Shown here one piece after another: positions 25,012 through 31,449 of a stretch of DNA of 49,220 nt (the first letter of the stretch is position 1; every line of letters starts with the position of its first letter). The translations under genes and the position numbers were made by a program. Under the pieces are notes generated by a model. The model saw nothing but the letters and a program-made list of their open reading frames with translations, ran no database searches and was not told where the DNA came from. Origin of the DNA: an uncultured Caulobacter sp. (GTDB lineage Bacteria; Pseudomonadota; Alphaproteobacteria; Caulobacterales; Caulobacteraceae); assembly GCF_947036865.1 (NCBI RefSeq), contig NZ_CAMQSF010000026.1:1-49220 (forward strand), given 5' to 3'.

Positions 25012-25839
25012 CTACCCGACGAACGCCCGCTCGATCACGAAGTCGCCGGGTTCGGCGTTGGAGCCTTCCTTCAGCCCCTGGGCCTCGAGGATCGCGGCGG
25101 TGTCCCTGATCATGGCCATCGAGCCGCACAGCATGGCCCGGTCGTGCTCGGGATCGAAGGCGGTCTGGTCGAGGCCGAGGTCGCGGAACAGCTGGCCCGA
25201 GGCGATCAGGTCGGTGAAGCGGCCCTGGCGCTCGAACGGCTCGCGCGTGACGGTGGGGTAATAGGTCAGCTGGGCGCGGGCCTCGTCGCCGACCAGCGGA
25301 TCGTCGAAGATGTCGTGGGTGAAGAGCTCGCGATAGGCCAGCTCCTTCACCTCGCGCACGCCGTGGGCGACGATGACGCGCTCGAAGCGGGCATAGGCGT
25401 CCGGGTCGCGGGCCACCGACAGCCAGGGCGCCAGGCCCGTGCCGGTGCCGAACAGGAAGAGGCGCTTGCCGGGCTTGACGGCGTCGAGGACCAGGGTCCC
25501 GGTCGGCTTCTTGCCCAGCAGGATCTGGTCGCCGGGCTGGATCAGTTGCAGGCGCGAGGTCAGCGGGCCGTCCGGAACCTTGATCGAGAAGAATTCCAGC
25601 TCCTCGGCGAAGCTGGGCGAGGCCACCGAATAGGCGCGCAGGATCGGCTTCTTCTCGCCAAGATCCTCGCGCGGCGGCAGGCCGATCATCACGAACTCGC
25701 CCGAGCGGAAGCGGAAGCTGGCGGGGCGGGTGATGGCGAAGCTGAACAGGCGATCGGTCCAGTGCTTGACCCAAAGCACCGTCTCGACGTGGTGGGGGGC
25801 TTCCTTCGCCGGCGCGGCGGCGGTCGCGGGGGCCGTCAT
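25012..25839 (-). CDS. fpr: ferredoxin--NADP reductase
   Basis: 275 residues from the chosen ATG 25839. The FAD-binding motif RAYSVASP (RxYSxxS) and the NADP-binding GTGTGLAPWLS are present, as is CGSMAMI near the C-terminus. The protein ends ...VIERAFVG, the C-terminal extension typical of bacterial Fpr of the Azotobacter/Rhodobacter subclass. It transfers electrons between NADP(H) and ferredoxin or flavodoxin, often in oxidative stress or iron-sulfur assembly. An Ala/Pro-rich lead of about 14 residues precedes the fold. The frame is open far upstream, but those residues are not reductase-like. Confidence 0.93.
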   Translation of the reverse strand: MTAPATAAAPAKEAPHHVETVLWVKHWTDRLFSFAITRPASFRFRSGEFVMIGLPPREDLGEKKPILRAYSVASPSFAEELEFFSIKVPDGPLTSRLQLIQPGDQILLGKKPTGTLVLDAVKPGKRLFLFGTGTGLAPWLSVARDPDAYARFERVIVAHGVREVKELAYRELFTHDIFDDPLVGDEARAQLTYYPTVTREPFERQGRFTDLIASGQLFRDLGLDQTAFDPEHDRAMLCGSMAMIRDTAAILEAQGLKEGSNAEPGDFVIERAFVG

Positions 25840-26294
25840 CAAACTCTTGAATCCTTGGCGCGCGGGGCGCGGGCGACGCCGCCAAGCCGGGTGGGCGGCG
25901 TGCGTCTCATGTGAGCAAGGCGGCGCCGGAGTCAACGCCGCTTGTCTGAAGGCCGGCGGGGAAAAACTGACGACGCGCGACCGCCCGCCGCATCCGTCGG
26001 CCCCCGGAAAGATCACGCGCAGTATTCGCAAGTGCGAAAAGGTCGCGACACGGTAGGCCAGTAGTCGTTCAGATGGCCGGGCCTTTGATCCGTATCCGGT
26101 GCGAGATTGCGCGGTTGAGCGACGATGGTCGCCAAGTTGTCCGTGTTCGGCATGCTGGCGGGCATTCTTTTGCGAGATCGCCAAAATCACGGAACCGCTT
26201 TTTCGAAAAAGGCGAAAATGTGATTGCCGGTCCTGGAATCGAGGCGCAGACTTCCCGTTGCTTCGTTCGCGAAGCCAACGATACGGAGGAACGT
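25840..26294. promoter_or_regulatory. divergent fpr/lipoprotein intergenic region
   Basis: 455 bases with no convincing gene. It holds two 14-base palindromes, TTCGCA-AG-TGCGAA at 26025-26038 and CTTTTTCGAAAAAG at 26198-26211, which could be operator sites. A small hairpin (GTTGCTTCG / CGAAGCCAAC) lies at 26255-26280, directly before the lipoprotein binding site GGAGGA at 26285-26290. No clear promoter elements were found. Confidence 0.35.
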
Positions 26295-26711
26295 ATGCGG
26301 GTTTGGTTCGTAGGGGCCGCCGCGGCGGCCGGTCTGTTAGCGTTTGGTTTGGCCGGTTGCAGCGACGGCGGCGCGAAGACGAAGGTCGCGCAAGCCAATC
26401 AAGTGGTCGTGGAAGGCACGTCGGTGACGGCGTCGGGCTGCGTCCGCCCGGTGGAGAAGACCAACTGCCTGGTCGTGAAGGGCCGAGGCGGCGGATATTA
26501 CGACATCAGTTCGGCCAATCCGGCCCCCGATCTCAGCAAGGGCGTGGCGATCTCGCTGCAAGGCACGGACAGGGGCAAGAACACCCAGTGCGGGCGTGAG
26601 CTGACTGACGTGAAGTTCTCCTATCTGGGCATCCAGTGCGGAGCGACGACGACGCCGGCCTCGGCCGAGGCCGAGAAGGCCGACAAGACCAAGACGTCGA
26701 AGGCGGGCTAG
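26295..26711 (+). CDS. small lipoprotein of unknown function
   Basis: 138 residues. Lipoprotein signal peptide with LAGC lipobox (Cys22). The mature part has four further cysteines (SGCVRPV, TNCLVV, TQCGREL, IQCGA), which suggests two periplasmic disulfides, and a Lys/Ala/Glu-rich tail (AEAEKADKTKTSKAG). An excellent GGAGGA site lies four bases before the ATG. The open frame upstream to 26073 is not coding-like. No family is recognised. It faces a convergent disordered small protein across a strong symmetrical hairpin. Confidence 0.72.
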   Translation: MRVWFVGAAAAAGLLAFGLAGCSDGGAKTKVAQANQVVVEGTSVTASGCVRPVEKTNCLVVKGRGGGYYDISSANPAPDLSKGVAISLQGTDRGKNTQCGRELTDVKFSYLGIQCGATTTPASAEAEKADKTKTSKAG

Positions 26712-26714
26712 AGG

Positions 26715-26750
26715 CTATCTGTTTCGAATGGGATCATTCGAGACAGATAG
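26715..26750. terminator. 16-base-arm inverted repeat between convergent genes
   Basis: CTATCTGTTTCGAATG and CATTCGAGACAGATAG flank a four-base GGAT loop and pair along all 16 positions with a single G-U wobble. It starts four bases after the lipoprotein stop and ends seven bases before the stop of the opposite gene, so it likely ends both transcripts. It lacks a T-run and is clearly less GC-rich than its surroundings. Confidence 0.6.
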
Positions 26751-26756
26751 ACGGCC

Positions 26757-27020
26757 TTAGCCTTCGGTCCGGGGCTCGTCGGGATCGGCGTCCGGATCGT
26801 TCCGGGCGTTCGGCGAGCGGTCGGGCGAGAGCGCGCCCGTGCCGGGATCCGTCTGTGTCTGGGGCGAGCGTGTGCTGGCGGCCGCGCCGTCGGGCTCCGT
26901 GGCCGGGCGGGGCGGCTGGCCGTCGTCGTTTCCGCGCGCCTGATTCTCGTTCTCGACCTCGCGATTCGACGGACGGTCGGCGTGCGGGTCTGGCGAGGCG
27001 GGGTTCGAGATCGTCGGCAT
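26757..27020 (-). CDS. disordered acidic hypothetical protein (87 aa)
   Basis: 87 residues rich in Pro, Asp, Asn, Arg and Ser, without hydrophobic segments (MPTISNPASPDPHADRPS...PDADPDEPRTEG). Strong G/C third-position bias argues that it is translated, although the ATG has no obvious ribosome-binding site. Similar low-complexity small proteins occur widely in Caulobacterales without assigned function. It lies opposite the lipoprotein gene and is divergent from the tRNA-Trp transcription unit. Confidence 0.55.
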   Translation of the reverse strand: MPTISNPASPDPHADRPSNREVENENQARGNDDGQPPRPATEPDGAAASTRSPQTQTDPGTGALSPDRSPNARNDPDADPDEPRTEG

Positions 27021-27096
27021 GGGTCGGAAACGCCCCGCGCGGGGCTTCGATCCGGGCTTTTGAACCGCGCGGCCGCCGCAAACCGCCGCGCGCCGC

Positions 27097-27125
27097 TTGC
27101 CGGGCGAGTGCGACCCTGCTAAATG
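27097..27125 (+). promoter_or_regulatory. housekeeping-type promoter for tRNA-Trp-secE-nusG
   Basis: TTGCCGG (27097-27103) and GCTAAATG (27118-27125), 14 bases apart, fit the Caulobacter sigma-73 pattern TTGaCGS-N10-14-GCTANAWC with one mismatch in each half. Transcription should begin near 27132, ahead of a strong hairpin and the tRNA. Confidence 0.6.
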
Positions 27126-27148
27126 GCGCGGCTCTGGCGACAGATCAT

Positions 27149-27181
27149 GGCGCGCCGAAGCTTCAAGGCTTCCGGCGCGCC
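27149..27181 (+). other. strong hairpin in the tRNA-Trp leader
   Basis: GGCGCGCCGAAGC pairs with GCTTCCGGCGCGCC around a TTCAAG loop, with a single bulged base. It lies between the predicted start site and the tRNA, so it may be a processing signal or an attenuator. No T-run follows. Confidence 0.55.
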
Positions 27182-27226
27182 GTCTGTCTCTGGATGTCCG
27201 TCGGCCCGGAAGGGCGGTCGGTCCGC

Positions 27227-27302
27227 AGGAGTGTAGCTCAGCTGGTAGAGCATCGGTCTCCAAAACCGAGGGCCGGGGGTTCGAGTCCCTCCACTCCTGC
27301 CA
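27227..27302 (+). tRNA. tRNA-Trp (CCA anticodon)
   Basis: A 76-base cloverleaf. The acceptor stem AGGAGTG pairs with CACTCCT, the D-arm is GCTC-AGCTGGTAGA-GC, and the anticodon stem TCGGT/ACCGA encloses loop CTCCAAA with anticodon CCA at 27260-27262. The T-arm carries GGTTCGAGTCC, and the 3-prime CCA is encoded. tRNA-Trp just before secE is the usual order in Alphaproteobacteria. Confidence 0.97.
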
Positions 27303-27363
27303 CTATATGTCTTCGACGGGCCGCCTTGGGCCCGCGTTTATGGAAGTCGTGAGCTTCAAGAGC

Positions 27364-27684
27364 ATGGCCAGGAAACCGGGATCCAGCCCGTCCGCGATGA
27401 AGGCCCGCGCCGGCAAGACGGCCGCGGCGATGGCGCCCGCCGGGGCCGGCGCGACCGCCGCCGCCGCGCCCGCCGCCCCGAAGAAGCGCACGAGCCCCGT
27501 GCAGTTCTTCCGCGAGGTCCGCGCCGAGGCCCGCAAGATCACCTGGACGACCCGCAAGGAGACCTGGATCACCTCGGTGATGGTCTTCATCATGGTGGTC
27601 ATGGCCTCGCTGTTCTTCCTGGCGGTCGACGGCGGCCTGGGCCTGGCCATCAACCAGCTGCTGAAGCTCGCCACCGCGCGATAA
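27364..27684 (+). CDS. secE: preprotein translocase subunit SecE
   Basis: About 106 residues. A Lys/Ala-rich N-terminal stretch of about 45 residues is followed by the conserved SecE core: PVQFFREVRAEARKITWTTR, a short amphipathic helix and hinge. The single C-terminal membrane helix is SVMVFIMVVMASLFFLAV. SecE clamps SecY in the SecYEG channel. I chose ATG 27364; ATG 27340 would add eight residues and cannot be excluded. The low-complexity N-terminal extension is typical of alphaproteobacterial SecE. nusG starts 11 bases after its stop. Confidence 0.93.
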   Translation: MARKPGSSPSAMKARAGKTAAAMAPAGAGATAAAAPAAPKKRTSPVQFFREVRAEARKITWTTRKETWITSVMVFIMVVMASLFFLAVDGGLGLAINQLLKLATAR

Positions 27685-27695
27685 GATCAGAGACG

Positions 27696-28253
27696 ATGAG
27701 CACCGAAACCACGTCCAATCCGAACCACAAGTGGTACATCGTCCACGCCTACTCGAACTTCGAGAAGAAGGTGGCCGAGAGCATCCGCGAGCAGGCCAAG
27801 AACCAGGGCCTGGAGGAGAACTTCTCCGAGATCCTGGTGCCGACCGAGGAGGTCGTCGAGATCCGCCGCGGCCGCAAGGTCAACGCCGAGCGCAAGTTCT
27901 TCCCGGGCTATGTCCTGGTGAAGATGAACCTCTCGGACGAGGCCTACCACCTGATCAAGAACACCCCGAAGGTCACGGGCTTCCTGGGCAGCGGCTCCAA
28001 GCCGATGCCGGTCTCGGAAAAGGAAGTCCAGCGCATCGTCGGCGCCATCGAGGAGGGCGTCACCGCTCCGAAGGCCGTGGTGCTGTACGAGGTGGGCGAG
28101 AACGTCCGCGTCATCGACGGCCCGTTCGCCAGCTTCAACGGCTCGGTCGAGCAGGTCGACGAGGAAAAGGCCCGCCTGCGCGTCACCGTCTCGATCTTCG
28201 GCCGCGCCACCCCGGTCGAGCTGGAATACAGCCAGGTCGAGAAGATCAGCTGA
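27696..28253 (+). CDS. nusG: transcription termination/antitermination factor NusG
   Basis: 185 residues. The NGN domain spans about 1-115 (KWYIVHAYSNFEKKVAESI, then RKVNAERKFFPGYVLVKM). The KOW domain follows near 130 (GENVRVIDGPFASFNGSVEQVD...KARLRVTVSIFGRATPVELEYSQV). NusG binds RNA polymerase, reduces pausing and links it to Rho or to the ribosome. It is transcribed after secE and followed by a strong intrinsic terminator, so unlike the common nusG-rplK operon it does not obviously read into rplK here. Confidence 0.98.
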   Translation: MSTETTSNPNHKWYIVHAYSNFEKKVAESIREQAKNQGLEENFSEILVPTEEVVEIRRGRKVNAERKFFPGYVLVKMNLSDEAYHLIKNTPKVTGFLGSGSKPMPVSEKEVQRIVGAIEEGVTAPKAVVLYEVGENVRVIDGPFASFNGSVEQVDEEKARLRVTVSIFGRATPVELEYSQVEKIS

Positions 28254-28278
28254 TCCTTCGGATCGCCTGAAGCTTTCG

Positions 28279-28314
28279 AAAGGCCCCGTGTCGCAAGACG
28301 CGGGGCCTTTTGCT
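28279..28314 (+). terminator. intrinsic terminator after nusG
   Basis: AAAGGCCCCG...CGGGGCCTTTT forms a near-perfect stem around GTCGCAAGAC-type loop sequence, followed by TTTT, 25 bases after the nusG stop. It ends the tRNA-Trp-secE-nusG unit. Confidence 0.88.
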
Positions 28315-28335
28315 TTGCGGCGTTTGGCGTTGAGG

Positions 28336-28344
28336 TTATCCACA
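28336..28344 (+). promoter_or_regulatory. DnaA-box match
   Basis: TTATCCACA matches the DnaA-box consensus TTATNCACA exactly. It is isolated: no second box or AT-rich unwinding region is nearby, so this is not an origin. It could be a regulatory or titration site upstream of the 118-residue hypothetical gene. Confidence 0.4.
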
Positions 28345-28470
28345 GGGGCGCCCTCTAACGCTCATCCCATCCCCGCTCGGAAACGATGATTTCCGTTTGG
28401 CGGCGGAGACTTAGCGGAAAACGCCCATTTCTCGTCCCCGGGCCCGCGCCGCGAGGCCATGCTGTTCGTC

Positions 28471-28827
28471 ATGAGCCCGACCCCCGATCCCAGCGCCTGG
28501 CGCGCCGATATCCAAGCCCGGCTGATGGCCGCGATCGACGCGGCGTGGGCCCTGGCCGAACACAGCGACGATCCGGCGGTGATCGCCAAGGCGCGCGAGA
28601 AGGCCAAGCTGTGCGGCCAGATCGCGGCCACGGCGCGCAAGGTGGCGGCCATGACCCCGGCGGAGCGCCCCGGCAAGGCGGGGTCCGGGCGGCCGCTGGA
28701 CCTGATCGCGGACTTCGTCCGGGACATGGAGGCGGCGACGACAGCGCCGGCCGAGCCCCCGCCCGAACCCCGCGCCGCCCAGGCGGTGGCCATGCGGGCG
28801 GCGCTGGCGAAGCTGAAGCGGCGGTAG
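28471..28827 (+). CDS. hypothetical helical protein (118 aa)
   Basis: 118 residues from ATG 28471; an ATG at 28459 adds four. The sequence is rich in Ala, Arg and Lys and predicted helical (WRADIQARLMAAIDAAWALAEH, VIAKAREKAKLCGQIAATARKVAAM). A Pro-rich linker and a C-terminal basic helix (AALAKLKRR) follow. A single cysteine (LCGQ) is present. Codon use is typical of the genome. I do not recognise a family. It stands alone between the nusG terminator and repeat elements; a small hairpin CGGAAA/TTTCCG lies upstream at 28378-28395. Confidence 0.6.
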   Translation: MSPTPDPSAWRADIQARLMAAIDAAWALAEHSDDPAVIAKAREKAKLCGQIAATARKVAAMTPAERPGKAGSGRPLDLIADFVRDMEAATTAPAEPPPEPRAAQAVAMRAALAKLKRR

Positions 28828-28852
28828 GGGGCGTTCGGTCCTTAAAAACACG

Positions 28853-28986
28853 CCGTCATTCCCGCCCTCGTGGCGGGAACCCCTGGTTCAACTGACACGT
28901 GAGACGCAAGCGATCCGCTCAGCGGATCGCCCCTCCCGCACCTGCGGCGGACAGAGGGGTTCCCGCCACAAGGGCGGGAATGACGG
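28853..28986. repeat. palindromic intergenic repeat with nested palindrome, family B-like
   Basis: Arms of 32 bases (28853-28884 and 28955-28986) are complementary at 31 positions; they begin CCGTCATTCCCGCCC and contain the local hairpin CCCGCC-CTCGT-GGCGGG. Inside, GCGATCCGCT-C-AGCGGATCGC (28910-28930) is a second, perfect palindrome. It lies just after the hypothetical gene and directly before a family A repeat. Confidence 0.85.
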
Positions 28987-29032
28987 TTGGAAGAGGGCGT
29001 CGCCCGCCTTCTCCGGGGAGGCCGGTGTGGAA

Positions 29033-29169
29033 ACCCTCTCCCAGAGGGAGAGGGCGGGGCCCGCCGCGAAGCGGTGGGAGGGTGAGGGGTTACGAGGTCT
29101 GACGGCGTGCCGGCGCTCCGTCCGACGCCGTAACCCCTCACCCCAACCCTCTCCCTATGGGAGAGGGAG
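29033..29169. repeat. palindromic intergenic repeat, family A, copy 2
   Basis: Outer arms CCCTCTCCCAGAGGGAGAGG and CCCTCTCCCTATGGGAGAGG, inner GCCGCGAAGCGGTGGGAGGGTGAG with its complement CTCACCCCAACC, and a central GACGGCGTGCCGGCGC..GACGCCG hairpin. It shares the family A layout and is closest to the copies at 36.1 and 48.6 kb, which have the same GCGTAACC(C)CTCACC segment. Confidence 0.8.
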
Positions 29170-29417
29170 CATGTCCGCAAACCACTCATCTCGGCATTTG
29201 GAAACGTCGGCTGCCAGCCTCCGGCCCAGAAGCCCCATCCCCCTAGACTCAGCACCCCCCGCCTGCTACACGCCCCGCCTCGCTCCAAGACCCCGGTCCT
29301 GGGGCGCGCTCGTCGTTTAGGCTCACCGCTTCCGCGACGAGACCAAATCCGTGGGAGGGACGCCAAGCCCGCACCACGGCTCACCAGCGAGGGCCTCGGC
29401 CCTCACGAGAGGACATC
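29170..29417 (+). promoter_or_regulatory. rplK leader and upstream region
   Basis: No convincing promoter was found here. The probable leader has a stem CTCGTCG/CGACGAG (29309-29341) and a stem CCGTGG/CCACGG enclosing GGGACGCCAAGCCC (29350-29380). The nine-base string GACGCCAAG (29359-29367) recurs in a hairpin of the rplJ leader, so it may be a shared ribosomal-protein binding site. L1 represses rplKA in E. coli by binding the leader. Confidence 0.4.
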
Positions 29418-29849
29418 ATGGCTAAGAAGATCCTGGGCTACATCAAGCTCCAGGTGAAGGCTGGCTCGGCCACGCCTTCGCCCCCCATCGGCCCGGCTCT
29501 GGGTCAGCGCGGCGTCAACATCATGGGCTTCTGCAAGGAGTTCAACGCGCGCACCGAGAACATCGAAAAGGGCACCCCCCTGCCGACCGTGATCACGGTC
29601 TATCAGGACAAGTCGTTCACCTTCGTCACCAAGACCCCGCCGGCCACCTTCTTCCTGAAGCAGGCCACGGGCCTGAAGTCGGGCGCCAAGCTGACCGGTC
29701 GCGAGACCGTCGGCCAGATCACCCGCGCCCAGCTGCGCGAGATCGCCGAAAAGAAGATGAAGGACCTGAACGCCAACGATCTCGAGGCCGCCGCCAAGAT
29801 CATCGAAGGCTCCGCCAAGGCCATGGGCCTGAAGATCGTGGAGGCCTAA
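29418..29849 (+). CDS. rplK: 50S ribosomal protein L11
   Basis: 143 residues, full length. The N-terminal domain has the conserved proline helix ([29 protein letters not shown]), which binds near thiostrepton and the GTPase centre. The C-terminal domain binds 23S rRNA helices 43/44 ([41 protein letters not shown]). GAGAGG upstream of the ATG is the ribosome-binding site. rplA follows after four bases, so the two form an operon ended by the hairpin at 30571. Confidence 0.99.
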   Translation: MAKKILGYIKLQVKAGSATPSPPIGPALGQRGVNIMGFCKEFNARTENIEKGTPLPTVITVYQDKSFTFVTKTPPATFFLKQATGLKSGAKLTGRETVGQITRAQLREIAEKKMKDLNANDLEAAAKIIEGSAKAMGLKIVEA

Positions 29850-29853
29850 TCCA

Positions 29854-30543
29854 ATGGCTAAGCAACCCAAGCGCATCAAGGCCTGGACCGGCGACCGCGA
29901 AGCGGCTCACTCGCTGGAATCGGCGATCAAGCTCGTCAAGGAAAACGCCAAGGCCAAGTTCGACGAGACCATCGAGATCTCGGTGAACCTGGGCGTCGAC
30001 CCGCGTCACGCCGACCAGCAGGTCCGTGGCGTCGTCAACCTGCCGTCGGGCACCGGCCGTGACGTCCGCGTCGCCGTCTTCGCCAAGGACGCCAAGGCCG
30101 CCGAAGCCACCGCCGCCGGCGCCGAAGTGGTCGGCGCCGAGGACCTGGTCGAGAAGATCCAGAACGGCTTCATGGACTTCGACCGCGTCATCGCCACCCC
30201 GGACATGATGGCCCTGGTGGGTCGTCTGGGTAAGGTGCTGGGCCCGCGCGGCCTGATGCCGAACCCGAAGGTCGGCACCGTGACCCCGAACGTCGGCCAG
30301 GCCGTCAAGGACGCCAAGGGCGGCGCCGTCGAGTTCCGCGTCGAAAAGGCCGGTATCGTGCACGCCGGCATCGGCAAGGCCTCGTTCACCGAGGACGCCC
30401 TGCTGGTCAACGTCAAGGCGCTGATCGAAGCCCTGAACCGCTCCAAGCCCTCGGGCGCCAAGGGCGTGTTCATCAAGCGCGTGGGCCTGTCCTCGACGAT
30501 GGGCCCGGGCTTCAAGGTCGACATCGCCTCGATCGGCGGTTGA
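29854..30543 (+). CDS. rplA: 50S ribosomal protein L1
   Basis: 229 residues, the usual size. Recognised by [30 protein letters not shown], the family signature [20 protein letters not shown], and the C-terminal [13 protein letters not shown]1 forms the mobile stalk that releases deacylated tRNA from the E site. In many bacteria it also represses its own operon by binding the rplK leader. It is cotranscribed with rplK and ended by a strong terminator, so the following toxin-antitoxin pair is a separate unit. Confidence 0.99.
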   Translation: MAKQPKRIKAWTGDREAAHSLESAIKLVKENAKAKFDETIEISVNLGVDPRHADQQVRGVVNLPSGTGRDVRVAVFAKDAKAAEATAAGAEVVGAEDLVEKIQNGFMDFDRVIATPDMMALVGRLGKVLGPRGLMPNPKVGTVTPNVGQAVKDAKGGAVEFRVEKAGIVHAGIGKASFTEDALLVNVKALIEALNRSKPSGAKGVFIKRVGLSSTMGPGFKVDIASIGG

Positions 30544-30570
30544 GCCTCGCCTTTCAGTAAAGCGTAAGCG

Positions 30571-30603
30571 GACGGGCGCTGGAGCGATCCAGCGCCCGTT
30601 TCT
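30571..30603 (+). terminator. intrinsic terminator after rplA
   Basis: ACGGGCGCTGGA-GCGA-TCCAGCGCCCGT is a perfect 12-base-pair stem with a GNRA-type loop followed by TTTCT, 28 bases after the rplA stop. Confidence 0.88.
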
Positions 30604-30616
30604 GCGTTTGGGGGCG

Positions 30617-30753
30617 GCTTCCCTCTCCCCTTGCGGGAGAGGGTGGCCCGACAGGGCCGGGTGAGGGGTTGCGCTCCGCTATCCGGAAAGGCCTGTGCGA
30701 CCCCTCATCCGTCAGCTTCGCTGACACCTTCTCCCGCAAGGGGAGAAGGAAGC
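30617..30753. repeat. palindromic intergenic repeat, family A, copy 3
   Basis: Outer arms CCCTCTCCCCTTGCGGGAGAGG and CTTCTCCCGCAAGGGGAGAAGG, with GGGTGAGGGG / CCCCTCATCC inner arms and a local GTCAGCTTCGCTGAC hairpin. It is closest to the copy at 38331 and lies between the rplA terminator and vapB. Confidence 0.8.
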
Positions 30754-30770
30754 CCCCAACATTGTCCCCC

Positions 30771-30801
30771 CGTCTAGCCGATGTTACCTTCCATCTAGAC
30801 G
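30771..30801. promoter_or_regulatory. inverted-repeat operator upstream of vapB
   Basis: CGTCTAG (30771-30777) and CTAGACG (30795-30801) are perfect inverted half-sites 17 bases apart, ending 12 bases before the vapB ATG. VapBC complexes usually autorepress by binding such sites; the arrangement is seen, the binding is inferred. Confidence 0.6.
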
Positions 30802-30813
30802 AAAGCCCCCGCC

Positions 30814-31053
30814 ATGCCCTTCCACGTCCGCGATCCCGAGACCGACGCCCTGGTGCGCCAGTACGCCGAGGAAAAGCGCGTCGGCATCACCGACGCCATC
30901 AAGCTGGCCGTGCTCAAGGCGCGCGAGGCCGATGCGCAGGCGCTCGCGGAAAAGCGGGCGACGCTGAAGGCGCTTCGTGGCGAGGTGGCCTCCTGGCCCA
31001 GGACGGGCGAGGTCGCCGACAAGGCCTTCTTCGACAGCCTCAACGACGAGTGA
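30814..31053 (+). CDS. vapB: type II antitoxin VapB (Rv0623/PSK-type)
   Basis: 79 residues. The N-terminal half (FHVRDPETDALVRQYAEEKRVGITDAIKLAV) resembles the ribbon-helix-helix DNA-binding domain of the PSK/Rv0623-type antitoxin family. The C-terminal half (ATLKALRGEVASWPRTGEV...FFDSLNDE) should wrap the toxin. Its TGA overlaps the vapC ATG by one base (TGATG), the usual coupling in VapBC pairs. A symmetrical operator precedes it. The pair should be autoregulated. Confidence 0.88.
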   Translation: MPFHVRDPETDALVRQYAEEKRVGITDAIKLAVLKAREADAQALAEKRATLKALRGEVASWPRTGEVADKAFFDSLNDE

Positions 31054-31448
31054 TGTTCGTCGACGCCTCGGCCTGGACGGCCATCATCCTTAACGAGCCC
31101 GAAGCCGAGGATTTCGAGACCCGGCTGCTGACCTCGAGCCTCGTGCTGACTTCCGCCCTCGCCAACTGGGAAACCGTCCGGGCCGTCATGAAGGTCACGC
31201 ATCAGGCCCAGGCCCGCGTCGACGCCATCGTCGCGGGCTATCAGCTTGCCGCCGGGGCGCGCCTTGTCGCGATCGGAGAGGCCGAGCAGCGTCTGGCCCT
31301 CGACGCCCACGCCCGCTTCGGCAAGGGCGTCCACCCGGCGCGGCTGAACATGGGCGATTGCTTTTCCTATGCCTGCGCCAAGGTCCACGGCGTTCCGCTG
31401 CTCTACAAGGGCGAGGATTTCGCCCTGACCGACATAACGGCGGCCTGA
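31053..31448 (+). CDS. vapC: PIN-domain ribonuclease toxin VapC
   Basis: 131 residues with a complete PIN-domain acidic set: Asp4 (MFVDASAW), Glu40 (NWETVRAV), Asp102 (MGDCFSYACAK) and Asp122 (GEDFALTD). The GDCFSYACAK motif is characteristic of this VapC branch. These Mg-dependent ribonucleases cut tRNAs or rRNA and are held inactive by VapB. Nothing indicates inactivation, so the pair looks functional. The flavoprotein gene starts two bases after its stop, perhaps riding on the same transcript. Confidence 0.9.
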   Translation: MFVDASAWTAIILNEPEAEDFETRLLTSSLVLTSALANWETVRAVMKVTHQAQARVDAIVAGYQLAAGARLVAIGEAEQRLALDAHARFGKGVHPARLNMGDCFSYACAKVHGVPLLYKGEDFALTDITAA

Positions 31449-31449
31449 G

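Noticed and set aside
22682..25885. Long frames on both strands across the glycosidase and fpr genes
   Set aside because: They run through two real genes with clear motifs and through a repeat; composition is Arg/Pro/Gly-rich noise.
28336..28344. Replication origin suggested by the DnaA box
   Set aside because: Single box, no AT-rich unwinding region and no origin-linked genes nearby.
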